From: VXYL01 sp965116345
GTDB taxonomy: Bacteria; Pseudomonadota; Gammaproteobacteria; Pseudomonadales; Azotimanducaceae
Assembly (NCBI GenBank): GCA_965116345.1
Contig: OZ220680.1
Location: forward strand, 2,170,001 to 2,234,000
Length of the DNA stretch: 64,000 bases
Reading direction: 5' to 3'
The notes under the pieces are model-generated. The model worked only from the letters and a program-made list of their open reading frames with translations. It ran no database searches and had not been told where the DNA came from. Each line of letters starts with the position of its first letter. Within the stretch, counting starts at the first letter, position 1. Position numbers and translations under genes: made by a program. Shown in pieces: positions 16,420-27,206 of this stretch.

Positions 16420-17739
16420 TCAGCGCAGTTGGATCTCGAAGGTCTGGTTCGCGTGGCCATCCGGATGGCGGAAATCGAAGCGCCGAACCAGGTGATCGGC
16501 CACCGGTTGTCCCGCATCGACCAGGTCGTGGGCCGGGGTGTATTCGCGCTGCGAGACAGCCCGCAGGACGGCGTCGTCGAAGACGCCCTCGGGCTCGCTG
16601 GAAACCACCTCGGGACGGACGACCCGTCCATCCCGGGAGATCCGGTACCTAACCACCACGGACCCCTCGATGGCGTCCTGGAGGGCGGCGCCCGGGTAGA
16701 TGGGCTGAAAGTCACGGTGGGTGTCACGTTCACCGATCACCGCCTGCTCCTGCACCTCGGGAAGGACAAGCGGCCGCGGCGCCGTCACCGTCGGCAGTCC
16801 CGCCGAGTCGGCCGCCCAACTGCCGCGGTTCGCCTCGCGAGCCTCGAATTCGACGCTGGTAAGGAGCAGCGCGGTACCTACCACGGCTACCAACGCCCAG
16901 TAGACACCACCGACATCAAGCTGCCGTTCACGGCTGCCGAGGAAGCGCTGGAAGCGTTCGACCACGGCGTTGCCGAAGGCGGCGACGACGGGCGGCGTCT
17001 GTTGCGCGCGGGCCGCGCAGAGTACGCCGTCCAGGTAGTCGGCGCTGCTCGGCAGGCACTCGGCGGCGCGGTCGTCACAGCTCTGTTCCATGGCCGTCGC
17101 GAAGTGCTGGCGCAGCAAGGCGACCCAGGGCGCGAACCAATACCAGTGCAGGACCAGGCGCAGGGCGAACAGGCACAGGTCGTCTCGTCTTTGCAGGTGA
17201 ACGAACTCATGGGCGAGCACGGCGCGCAAGGCCCTCGGCTGCCAATCCCGGGCGTCTGTCTGCAGCACGATGCGATTGCCGGCCAGTGCGGACGAGCACG
17301 AGGTCGGTCCGAGATGGAGGCTGTAGGGCTGGTGGAACGCGAGCTGCGCGGCGACCTGCTGCGCCTCGCCGAGGATGCCTGGATCGTCCACCCGTGGCAG
17401 TCGGGCCAGTTCCCGCCGGGTGCGAATCAAGTGGGCCAGCGCAAGCGCGTTCAGACCCAGGGCGACGCAAACCCACGCCGCCACCAGCCAATAGGGAATG
17501 GACACACTCCACGCCAGCGACACCGTCGTCAGAACCTCGAACGGGGCCGTCCAGTGCCACGCACTGGTCAGGGCGAGGACGAACGGCAACAGGATCAGCA
17601 GCAGCCCCGCAACCAGCGCATAGGCGCGGCGCGTCACCGCATTGCTGCGGAAGGAGACCGCCGCGAGGGTGGTCAACAGCGCCGAGCACAGCACGACCTG
17701 AACGACCCAGCGAGCGTCGATGGGGACGACGTCGGTCAC
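16420..17739 (-). CDS. M56 (BlaR1-type) membrane metallopeptidase fused to a TonB C-terminal domain
   Basis: This 439-residue protein has several N-terminal transmembrane helices and an M56 zinc-protease motif H-E-x-x-H (LRAVLAHEFVHLQRRDD, His177-Glu178-His181). After a hydrophobic segment near 290 it ends in a TonB-type domain: DFQPIYPGAALQDAIEGSVV, then VVSSEPEGVFDDAVLRAV. BlaR1-class sensors cleave or inactivate a BlaI-type repressor on a signal. Here the usual penicillin-binding sensor domain is absent and a TonB domain replaces it. The start overlaps the BlaI stop by four bases. Confidence 0.86.
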   Translation of the reverse strand: MTDVVPIDARWVVQVVLCSALLTTLAAVSFRSNAVTRRAYALVAGLLLILLPFVLALTSAWHWTAPFEVLTTVSLAWSVSIPYWLVAAWVCVALGLNALALAHLIRTRRELARLPRVDDPGILGEAQQVAAQLAFHQPYSLHLGPTSCSSALAGNRIVLQTDARDWQPRALRAVLAHEFVHLQRRDDLCLFALRLVLHWYWFAPWVALLRQHFATAMEQSCDDRAAECLPSSADYLDGVLCAARAQQTPPVVAAFGNAVVERFQRFLGSRERQLDVGGVYWALVAVVGTALLLTSVEFEAREANRGSWAADSAGLPTVTAPRPLVLPEVQEQAVIGERDTHRDFQPIYPGAALQDAIEGSVVVRYRISRDGRVVRPEVVSSEPEGVFDDAVLRAVSQREYTPAHDLVDAGQPVADHLVRRFDFRHPDGHANQTFEIQLR

Positions 17740-18140
17740 TCGTCGGGGTCCGAGGACCGGGAAGCGGTCGTGTTCTTGACCTTGGCCAGCACCGCTTCTA
17801 TGCGCGCCACTTCGTCGTCGGAGAGCTCCCGCCTGGAGCCCAGCAGGCCGACGACGGCGTCCGCCGCCGAGCCATCGAAGAAGGTGTTGACGACCCGATC
17901 AAGCGCACCTCGGCGAGCGCGGGTGCGGGCCAACATCGGGCGGTAGACGTAGCGGGTGCCCTCCCGGCGGTACGAGGCGTGACCCTTGTCGAGCAGCTTG
18001 CGCATGAGCGCCCGAACGGCGGAATAGCTCGGTGCATCGGGGAGAACGCGGTGCACTTCGCCGACGGAGGCCTCGCCGCGTTCGTAGAGCACATCCATGA
18101 TCTGCCGCTCACGCCGGGTAAGGTGTACGTGGTCGTCCAT
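17736..18140 (-). CDS. BlaI/MecI family transcriptional repressor
   Basis: This 134-residue protein is a Penicillinase_R (BlaI) winged-helix repressor. Landmarks are HLTRRERQIMDVLYERGEAS, then PSYSAVRALMRKLLDKGH and YRREGTRYVYRP; the C-terminal half is the dimerisation helix bundle. Such proteins bind two-fold symmetric operators and are released when cleaved by an M56 protease. It heads the operon with the M56 gene, whose start overlaps its stop. A palindrome just upstream (18145-18182) is a likely operator, so the gene is probably autoregulated. Confidence 0.9.
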   Translation of the reverse strand: MDDHVHLTRRERQIMDVLYERGEASVGEVHRVLPDAPSYSAVRALMRKLLDKGHASYRREGTRYVYRPMLARTRARRGALDRVVNTFFDGSAADAVVGLLGSRRELSDDEVARIEAVLAKVKNTTASRSSDPDE

Positions 18141-18144
18141 TGTT

Positions 18145-18182
18145 TGCTAATTTTGCAGCACTTAGATGCTGTTTATTTAGCA
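18145..18182. promoter_or_regulatory. Inverted-repeat operator upstream of the BlaI-type gene
   Basis: A near-perfect two-fold site: TGCTAA-N5-CAGCA on the left and TGCTG-N5-TTAGCA on the right, mirror images around CTTAGA. It is AT-rich against the surrounding GC-rich DNA and lies 5 bases upstream of the repressor start. It is a good candidate for the BlaI-like binding site controlling the whole operon. Confidence 0.7.
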
Positions 18183-18262
18183 CCCGCGGAACGAGGATGA
18201 GAAGCGCCTTGTTAGACGTATTGGCTCTAAATCACAGTTGGCTTAGAACCAGACATCGCTTG

Positions 18263-20923
<2,661 letters not shown>

Positions 20924-21015
20924 GTGCCACCTCCACTCGTTGGGTTGCTGAGAATACCGACATTGGCGACGTCGTATCCATAACGACCCGGATACACCGG
21001 ATACACGGGCGCATT

Positions 21016-21037
21016 GAAGTTCGCTGACGCGAACTTC
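21016..21037. promoter_or_regulatory. Perfect palindrome between aceE and the PQQ dehydrogenase gene
   Basis: The inverted repeat GAAGTTCGC-TGAC-GCGAACTTC has two 9-base arms and a 4-base loop. It lies in the 208-base divergent intergenic region, preceded by a direct repeat of CCGGATACA. It could be an operator serving either or both genes. It does not resemble a known PdhR site. Confidence 0.45.
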
Positions 21038-21131
21038 TGCGCTGTTCTGTTGGGTTGTATGCTTCAACGCCTTGCCGTCCGTGCTCGGACGGCGGCTCCA
21101 GACTCGACCAGCGGAACTGAAAGGCGAAATC

Positions 21132-23354
21132 ATGCGGCGAATGTTGTTTGTCCTGACGGCGATCGGCTTGCTCGGCGGCTGCGACCGGGACGGCGCCTCC
21201 GAACAAGGTGCCGCCGAGATGTCGGTCGACGAAGCCTCGGCCCGCGCCGAGGCCATCCGCGCCGCCACGGCGACGGTGGCAGGGGAGCGCATAGCCGCCG
21301 CGAACGAAGAGCCCGGCAACTGGCTCGCCCATGGCCGCACCTACGACGAGCAGCGGCACAGTCCGCTGGCCGACATCAACGACGCCAACGTCGCCGAGCT
21401 CGGCCTCGCCTGGTACTGGGACACCGGCGACACCCGGGGACTCGAAGCCACGCCCATCGTCGTCGACGGCGTGCTTTTCACCACCGGCACCTGGAGCCGC
21501 GTCTACGCCAACGACGGCCGCACGGGCGAGCTGATCTGGAAATACGATCCCGAAGTGCCCAGGGAGTGGGGCAAGTACGCCTGCTGCGACGTGGTCAACC
21601 GCGGTGTCGCAGTGTGGAAGGGTCGGGTCTTCGTCGGCACCCTGGACGGCAGGCTCGTCGCCCTGGACGCCGGGTCCGGCGAGGTGATCTGGGAAACCCT
21701 GACCATCGACCGGGAACGGCCCTACACGATCACCGGTGCGCCGCGCGTGATCAACGACCTGGTGGTGATCGGCAACGGCGGCGGCGAATACGGCGTGCGC
21801 GGCTACGTCACCGCCTACGACACCGAGACGGGGAACGAGCGCTGGCGGTTCTGGACCGTGCCCGGCGATCCGTCGAAGCCGTTCGAGAACCCCGCCATGG
21901 AACTCGCCGCGAAGACCTGGAGCGGCGGTAAATGGTGGGAGATCGGCGGCGGCGGCACCGCGTGGGACTCCATGGCGTTCGATCCCGAACTCAACCTGCT
22001 CTACGTCGGCGTCGGCAACGGCACCCCGTGGAACCGGGATCTGCGCAGTCCGGGCGGTGGCGACAACCTGTTCCTCGCTTCCATCGTCGCCCTGAATCCC
22101 GACACCGGCACGCTGGTCTGGCACTACCAGACGACCCCCGGCGAGACCTGGGACTACACCGCCACCCAGCACATGATCCTCGCTGACATCGTCATCGACG
22201 GCACCCTGCGAAAGGTCATCATGCAGGCGCCGAAAAACGGTTTCTTCTACGTCCTCGACCGCACCGATGGACGGTTCATCTCCGCCGAACCCTACGTGCC
22301 GATCAACTGGGCAACCCACGTCGACCCGGACACGGGACGCCCCGTCGAGATTCCCGAGGCGCGCCACCCGAACGACACGGCGCTTGTCTTTCCATCCGCC
22401 CACGGCGGACACAACTGGCACCCCATGGCCTACAACCCGGCCACCGGCTACGTCTACATCCCGGCCATCGAGATGGGCTTCCCCTACGCGCGCAAACAGG
22501 ACTTCGAGTACCAGCCCGGAGCATTCAACTCGGGCATAGACCTGACCCCGCTGCTGCCGCCGAAGACGGTGGAGGAACGGGCCGCGATATTCCAATCCAT
22601 GAAGGGCCACCTCGCCGCCTGGGATCCGGTTCAGCAAGAGGAAGCGTGGCGCGTGCAGCATCCGGGCACGTGGAACGGCGGCGTCCTCACCACCGCCGGA
22701 AACCTCGTCTTCCAAGGCCGCTCGGACGGCCACTTCGCCGCCTACGCCGCCGACACCGGCGAACTCAAATGGGAGACGCCGGTATACACCGGCATCATCG
22801 CCGCGCCGGTGACCTACGCCATCGACGGCGAGCAGTACGTCGCCGTCATCGCCGGCTGGGGCGGGTCCTTCACCCTGTTCACCGGCGCGCCCCGACACCG
22901 GGGCAACCTGCTCTCCGAGGGACGCCTGCTCGCCTTCAAGCTGGGTAGCGAGGCGAACCTGCCAGAACCCCAAGTCACCTATGTGAACATCCCGGAGCCG
23001 CCGGAAATAGCCATGAGCGAAGAGGAGCTGGCCGAAGGGCAGATGCTCTATCACACCTGGTGCTCATCCTGTCACGGCTCCGACGTCCACTCGGGAAGCT
23101 CGGTGCCCGACCTGAAGTACCTGCCGGCGGCCAGCCACTCCCGCTGGAACCTGATCGTCCGCGAGGGTGTCTACAGCACCGTCGGCATGCCCGGCTTCAA
23201 GGAGATCTTGAGCGAAGCCGACGCCCGTCTCGTGCACGGCTACGTGGTCAACCGCACCATGGCCGCGATCGAGGAGTGCCAGAGCGACTACCCGAAGCAG
23301 TATCCGGAAGTCTTCGGCACCGCCTGCACGAAACTGGTCGTCACCACCCCGTAG
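21132..23354 (+). CDS. PQQ-dependent dehydrogenase with C-terminal cytochrome c domain
   Basis: This 740-residue periplasmic or lipid-anchored quinohemoprotein starts at ATG 21132 after AAAGG. The lipobox-like LLGGCDRD gives a lipoprotein start. The propeller domain shows repeats such as DTRGLEATPIVVDGVLFTTG and the rare vicinal disulfide pair YACCDVVNRG of PQQ alcohol dehydrogenases. The C-terminal cytochrome c has CxxCH as WCSSCHG. The reaction is oxidation of an alcohol or similar substrate, with electrons passed to haem c. The substrate cannot be deduced. It is divergent from aceE. Confidence 0.9.
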   Translation: MRRMLFVLTAIGLLGGCDRDGASEQGAAEMSVDEASARAEAIRAATATVAGERIAAANEEPGNWLAHGRTYDEQRHSPLADINDANVAELGLAWYWDTGDTRGLEATPIVVDGVLFTTGTWSRVYANDGRTGELIWKYDPEVPREWGKYACCDVVNRGVAVWKGRVFVGTLDGRLVALDAGSGEVIWETLTIDRERPYTITGAPRVINDLVVIGNGGGEYGVRGYVTAYDTETGNERWRFWTVPGDPSKPFENPAMELAAKTWSGGKWWEIGGGGTAWDSMAFDPELNLLYVGVGNGTPWNRDLRSPGGGDNLFLASIVALNPDTGTLVWHYQTTPGETWDYTATQHMILADIVIDGTLRKVIMQAPKNGFFYVLDRTDGRFISAEPYVPINWATHVDPDTGRPVEIPEARHPNDTALVFPSAHGGHNWHPMAYNPATGYVYIPAIEMGFPYARKQDFEYQPGAFNSGIDLTPLLPPKTVEERAAIFQSMKGHLAAWDPVQQEEAWRVQHPGTWNGGVLTTAGNLVFQGRSDGHFAAYAADTGELKWETPVYTGIIAAPVTYAIDGEQYVAVIAGWGGSFTLFTGAPRHRGNLLSEGRLLAFKLGSEANLPEPQVTYVNIPEPPEIAMSEEELAEGQMLYHTWCSSCHGSDVHSGSSVPDLKYLPAASHSRWNLIVREGVYSTVGMPGFKEILSEADARLVHGYVVNRTMAAIEECQSDYPKQYPEVFGTACTKLVVTTP

Positions 23355-23455
23355 GGCGGATGTGACGACCGCCAGTCCCTGCTCTTAATCGTCGGACATC
23401 ACCTGTATTCGGAACCCGCGCGCGGCAGCCTCGTCACTTTCTGTACGATTGGGTC

Positions 23456-23701
23456 ATGGCGCGAAACTGGAGTACGGCGGAGGTCGAAGCCGCCGTTCAG
23501 GACTACCTGGACATGCTGCGTTTTCAGCTCGCCGGCGAAACCTTCAACAAGAGTGAACGCAATCGCAGGCTGCGCCATAGCAGCGAGTATCAACTCTACC
23601 GGCTCTTCGAATTCCGCAATCAACCGAAGCTCTTCACGCTAGCCGGTGACATAGCAGGTCACGTCGGCCTGCAAGCCATCAACTATCGGGCCCACTTCTA
23701 A
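23456..23701 (+). CDS. Small protein of unknown function, possible truncated gene
   Basis: The 81-residue frame begins MARNWSTAEVEAAVQDYLDM and continues through FNKSERNRRLRHSSEYQLYR. The opening resembles the N-terminus of a larger group of proteins I recall as starting WS-x-EVEA-x-V-x-DY-x-ML and often continuing into an endonuclease-like region. If so, this copy is a stub, since the stop comes at 81 residues. It could equally be an intact small gene. It lies between the PQQ dehydrogenase and the zinc-locus genes with no clear operon partner. Confidence 0.45.
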   Translation: MARNWSTAEVEAAVQDYLDMLRFQLAGETFNKSERNRRLRHSSEYQLYRLFEFRNQPKLFTLAGDIAGHVGLQAINYRAHF

Positions 23702-23755
23702 CCACACCAAAGGCGCGCTGCCACCCCCAACGCCAACGCGCTTTGGATTTACTCC

Positions 23756-23794
23756 TGATCAAGCCCATGCACGGGGTTGATCAGCGGAACCTAG
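23756..23794. repeat. Hairpin related to IS5-like ends, at the 3' end of the zinc-receptor gene
   Basis: CTGATCAA and TTGATCAG form an inverted repeat at 23756-23785, followed by CGGAAC and CTAG at 23791-23794. The CTAG contains the receptor's TAG stop (23791-23793). The sequence resembles one end of the miniature element at 39166-39320. A matching far end was not found here. Confidence 0.4.
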
Positions 23795-25989
23795 AAACGC
23801 ACGCGCACTCCCGCTTCGATGGTGCGTCCCGGTTGGGGCACCAGATCCTTGACGACGGACGTGTGCAGCCGCTGCTCGTCGTCGGTGAGGTTGCGCCCGG
23901 CGAGGTACAGGTCGACCGTCGTGTTGCCCGGGCGAATACGCAAGCCGACGCGCGCGCGCAGGTCGTCGTAGGCGTCCGACGGCAGTTCGAAGTCCGCGAC
24001 GTCGTCCTTTTCCGAAGCTCGCACGTAGTCCACGCTGGCCAGTAGGCGGTCGCTCGTGAACTCGAGGGACACGCCGACCCGGTCGGGCGGAATGAGCGGC
24101 AGGTTGTCGTTGCCGGATACGTCGATTTTCGGCGACACCCTGTCGTAGAAAGCCCCGACGTCGAGCGTTCCAGCGGCCCACTCGGCGACGGTAACGCGCC
24201 CTTCCGCCTCGAAGCCCGCGAACGTCGCGTCGGCTTGGGCGTAGCGGCGCACGTCGAAGCCGTCCATTTCCTGGCCCGTCGCCGCCTGGTAGATGAAGCC
24301 CGCGAAATTCGTGTGGTAGAAGGTTCCCACGAGGGACCAGCGGTCGCCGCCGCCGGTGAGTGTGGCCGCGAGGTTGCGGGCCTTTTCAGGGTCGAGCCCG
24401 GGATCGCCGATCTCGAAGACGCCGGTTCCGGGGTGCGGGCTGTCCGAGAAGAGTTCCTCGCCCACTGGGGCACGGGACGAGTAGTCGGCCAGCAGGGTGC
24501 CCTCCCAGCGCTCGCTGAGCGGCACGATGAGGCCCAGCGACGCGCTCAGTCCGCTGAAGTCGCGACTGAGGCCGTGCGCGGGGTCGTGTGCGACGCGGTC
24601 GTAGCGCACGCCCGCCTCGAGTCCGAGTTCGCCGAGAGAGCGCTCGCCGACCCAGAACACGCCGCTGGACGACGTGTCGACGGGGGGCGTAAAGGCTTCT
24701 TCGCCGACCACCGAGAATTTGCGGTCGCCGAGCTGGATACCGAGGGCGCCGCGCCAGCCGCCGGCCGGACCGTGCGACAGTTCCACGCGCGCTTCCCAGG
24801 CCTCGTTGGAAAACGCCGTTCCCACCTCGCCGGCTTCGTTCTCCACGTGTTCGTAGTCGTTGATGCCGAGCCGGAAGTTGAGGTGCTCGAAGCCATCGAA
24901 CGGGTCGGCCAGACCCGCGTCGAAGTCAATGCGCGTCTGCGCAAGGTCGACGACGGGAGTGTCCTCGGCCTCCTCGCCGTGATGCGCTTCGTCTTCGTGA
25001 TCGTCGTCGGCGTGCTCCTCGTCGTGGTGCCCGGCCTCTTCGTGTTCGTGTTCGTCTTCATGTTCGTCGTGCCCGTGGGCATGGCTGTGGCCGGGGATGC
25101 CATACACGGAGTCGAGGCCGCTGACGGAAAGACCGATGGAGCCGCGATCGCCTACGAAAGAGAAACCGACGGAACCGCCGCGGACCTCGACACCGCTGCC
25201 GGGCACGTATCCGCGGACTTCCTCCTCGTGCTCGTCCTCGTGCTCGTCGTCCTCGTGCCCGTGCTCGTCCCCATGGTCGTCATCGCCGTGCTCATCCTCG
25301 TCGTGATGCTCTTCCTCTTCCTCGAGGGCGTGCAGGGCCGCGGGCTCGGCGAACCCGGGAATGTCGTAGTCGTCCGCCTCGCGGGCGAAGGCGTCGACGT
25401 GCCACGCGATGTTGCCCCCGCCACCGTCGAGCCGGAGTGTTCCGCCCCTGCCGTCGCCGTTGTCGGCACCGCGCAGGTCGAGGGCGCCGCGGACGCGCTC
25501 CGGCACTTCGTGGGGGATGCGTCCCGTGTGGACATCGACCACGCCGCCGATGGCGCCGGAGCCGTACAGCAGGGTCGCTGATCCCTTCAGGACTTCCACG
25601 CGCTCGGCGAGGAAGGGGTCGACCGTGACCGCGTGGTCGCCGCTGCTGACGGAAACGTCAAGCGTGTCGATCTGTTCCTCCATGATGCGCACGCGGGCGC
25701 CGCCGAGGCCGCGGATGACGGGACGACCCGCGCCCGCGCCGTAGGAACTGTTGTGGATACCCGGCTCGTTGCCGACGGTCGCACCGATGTTGTCCACCAC
25801 CTTGCGTTGGAGTTCGTCGGCTGTCAGCACGTCGCTGGCCTGGGCGAGTCCATCGCCCGCGAGCGGGTGTGCCGAGACGACGACCTCCTCGATCTGTGAT
25901 GGCCGTTCCTCGTCGGGAGTCTCCTCGGCGGACGCGGCCACGCCGAGGCAAGTTGTCACGGCCGCAAAAAGTCGTTGCATGCGATTCAT
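23791..25989 (-). CDS. TonB-dependent receptor, His/Asp/Glu-rich (ZnuD-like)
   Basis: This 732-residue outer-membrane receptor has a signal peptide (MNRMQRLFAAVTTCLGVAAS), a TonB-box region (SQIEEVVVSAHPLAG) and a plug domain with VIRGLGGARVRIMEEQIDTL. The barrel ends in VRF. Two extracellular-loop-like segments are extremely rich in His, Asp and Glu, near 230-265 and 315-350. This is the hallmark of ZnuD-type zinc receptors in Neisseria and Acinetobacter. GGAG precedes the ATG. It follows the His-rich small protein gene by 72 bases in the same direction, near a Zur-box-like site. Metal specificity is inferred, not shown. Confidence 0.88.
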   Translation of the reverse strand: MNRMQRLFAAVTTCLGVAASAEETPDEERPSQIEEVVVSAHPLAGDGLAQASDVLTADELQRKVVDNIGATVGNEPGIHNSSYGAGAGRPVIRGLGGARVRIMEEQIDTLDVSVSSGDHAVTVDPFLAERVEVLKGSATLLYGSGAIGGVVDVHTGRIPHEVPERVRGALDLRGADNGDGRGGTLRLDGGGGNIAWHVDAFAREADDYDIPGFAEPAALHALEEEEEHHDEDEHGDDDHGDEHGHEDDEHEDEHEEEVRGYVPGSGVEVRGGSVGFSFVGDRGSIGLSVSGLDSVYGIPGHSHAHGHDEHEDEHEHEEAGHHDEEHADDDHEDEAHHGEEAEDTPVVDLAQTRIDFDAGLADPFDGFEHLNFRLGINDYEHVENEAGEVGTAFSNEAWEARVELSHGPAGGWRGALGIQLGDRKFSVVGEEAFTPPVDTSSSGVFWVGERSLGELGLEAGVRYDRVAHDPAHGLSRDFSGLSASLGLIVPLSERWEGTLLADYSSRAPVGEELFSDSPHPGTGVFEIGDPGLDPEKARNLAATLTGGGDRWSLVGTFYHTNFAGFIYQAATGQEMDGFDVRRYAQADATFAGFEAEGRVTVAEWAAGTLDVGAFYDRVSPKIDVSGNDNLPLIPPDRVGVSLEFTSDRLLASVDYVRASEKDDVADFELPSDAYDDLRARVGLRIRPGNTTVDLYLAGRNLTDDEQRLHTSVVKDLVPQPGRTIEAGVRVRF

Positions 25990-26061
25990 AGTGCATCTCC
26001 AGAAAAATGAGCGAACAGGCGAGCGACGCCCGCGAACGGGCGCGCGCTCGATTCGTTGCGG

Positions 26062-26373
26062 TCAGGAGATGGGAGGGGCGCGGGGGTGGCAGACCTCGTA
26101 GGGGCGCGGAGAAAGGGTGGCCGAGAACACCGGTACGTCGTCGGACCGGCGCCATTCGGACGGCCGCGTGTCAACCGATCCGGTATCCGGAACATGTCCC
26201 GGTTCGAAGATCGCACAGAGCGTGCAGGCCTCCTCTTCATGGCCACCATGGCCACCATGTTCATCGAGGTGCAGGTGCGTGTCGGCGGCCGACTGCCCGA
26301 CGCCAAGCACCAACGCGGCCAGCAAAGCCCATTGCTGCAACAGGCGACGAGGTCCGGGTGGCGTGCTCGTCAT
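26062..26373 (-). CDS. Small His-rich secreted protein, DUF2946-like
   Basis: This 103-residue protein starts at ATG 26373; an open frame to 26508 is longer but its extra part lacks a signal. The N-terminus is a signal peptide (LLQQWALLAALVLGVGQSAA). Mature protein: THLHLDEHGGHGGHEEEACT, then LCAIFEPGH, a cluster of metal-binding His with a C-x-x-C. Such proteins occur beside TonB receptors in metal regulons; a role in periplasmic metal capture is inferred. It is transcribed towards the receptor gene, downstream of the Zur-box-like palindrome at 26569-26594. Confidence 0.72.
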   Translation of the reverse strand: MTSTPPGPRRLLQQWALLAALVLGVGQSAADTHLHLDEHGGHGGHEEEACTLCAIFEPGHVPDTGSVDTRPSEWRRSDDVPVFSATLSPRPYEVCHPRAPPIS

Positions 26374-26568
26374 GATTCCGTCGTGCACAAGCCAGCGACG
26401 CGGCCGACGTACCCGGGGGAGGGAATTCGGTCGTAGCAAGGTGCCCGACGGGGCGCGACTGTCGCCGATGCGATCGGCGATGTCGTACTCAGCGTTCCGG
26501 TTGTTCATGGCCTGCAGTTACGCAAACAAGCGCAAGGCAACAAGCGCAAGGCGTTGTTGCGACGCGGG

Positions 26569-26594
26569 GAAAGGTAAGTTATAACATATCTTTT
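26569..26594. promoter_or_regulatory. Zur-box-like palindrome in the zinc locus
   Basis: An AT-rich near-palindrome centred on GTTA|TAAC matches at 10 of 13 positions in each arm. The arms read AAAGGTAA-GTTA and TAAC-ATATCTTTT. The core GTTATAAC resembles the TGTTATAnTATAACA consensus of gammaproteobacterial Zur sites. It lies between the His-rich small gene (minus) and the MerC-like gene (plus), so it could control both. A Fur-family gene lies 600 bases away at 27207. Confidence 0.65.
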
Positions 26595-26729
26595 CGCGAC
26601 AGGGAACGCACATGACGCTGGATTCGAAGTCGGTCCATTCGGTGATCGATGATGGCGAACGGCATAGGAAACGGGACCGGGCGCTACGCGGCAATCGATC
26701 GTCGGTGCATGGCAACCGGGGCAGTTCCC

Positions 26730-27200
26730 ATGGTCCCGTCTGACGCCAAGGGCCTCCGGTGGAGTCCGGTAGCGCGCCTGGATCTCTACGCGGTCGGAAT
26801 CTCGATGCTTTGCGTGCTCCACTGTGTGGCCCTGCCGGTACTCGTAGCACTGATGCCGATGGCCGGCCAGGCGGCGGAGAACGAGCTTGTACACCGGCTC
26901 TTCGTAGTCGTCGCGATTCCCGTGAGTCTTCGGGTGATCTGGAAAACACGGCCGGTGAGCGACAACAGACTATTCGTCAGCGCGGCATTGGTTGGCTTAG
27001 GATTGCTAGTGCTGGCCGCGTTCTTAGAAGCGCTGTCGGCGTACGAGGAGCCGATGACCGTTGCCGGCGCAGTGCTCCTTGGCTCGGCGCATCTTTGGCA
27101 TTGGCTGCGAAAATGTCGTGGCGCGGCGACCACCCCGTCCCGGTCGAACCCGATGAACCAGGATGGCCGGCACCCGAGATCGACGGACTCCGGAGGATGA
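26730..27200 (+). CDS. MerC domain membrane protein
   Basis: This 156-residue inner-membrane protein has four hydrophobic segments. The first contains D-x-x-G-x-S-x-x-C-x-x-H-C, visible as LDLYAVGISMLCVLHCVALP, the MerC metal-binding motif. MerC transports mercury in resistance operons, but relatives without mer genes occur in zinc-regulated loci. Here no other mer gene is present, and the gene runs into the Zur-type regulator gene with 6 bases between. Start choice is open: ATG 26730 has a GGGG site, while ATGs at 26649 and 26709 are longer alternatives. Confidence 0.75.
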   Translation: MVPSDAKGLRWSPVARLDLYAVGISMLCVLHCVALPVLVALMPMAGQAAENELVHRLFVVVAIPVSLRVIWKTRPVSDNRLFVSAALVGLGLLVLAAFLEALSAYEEPMTVAGAVLLGSAHLWHWLRKCRGAATTPSRSNPMNQDGRHPRSTDSGG

Positions 27201-27206
27201 TTCGAA

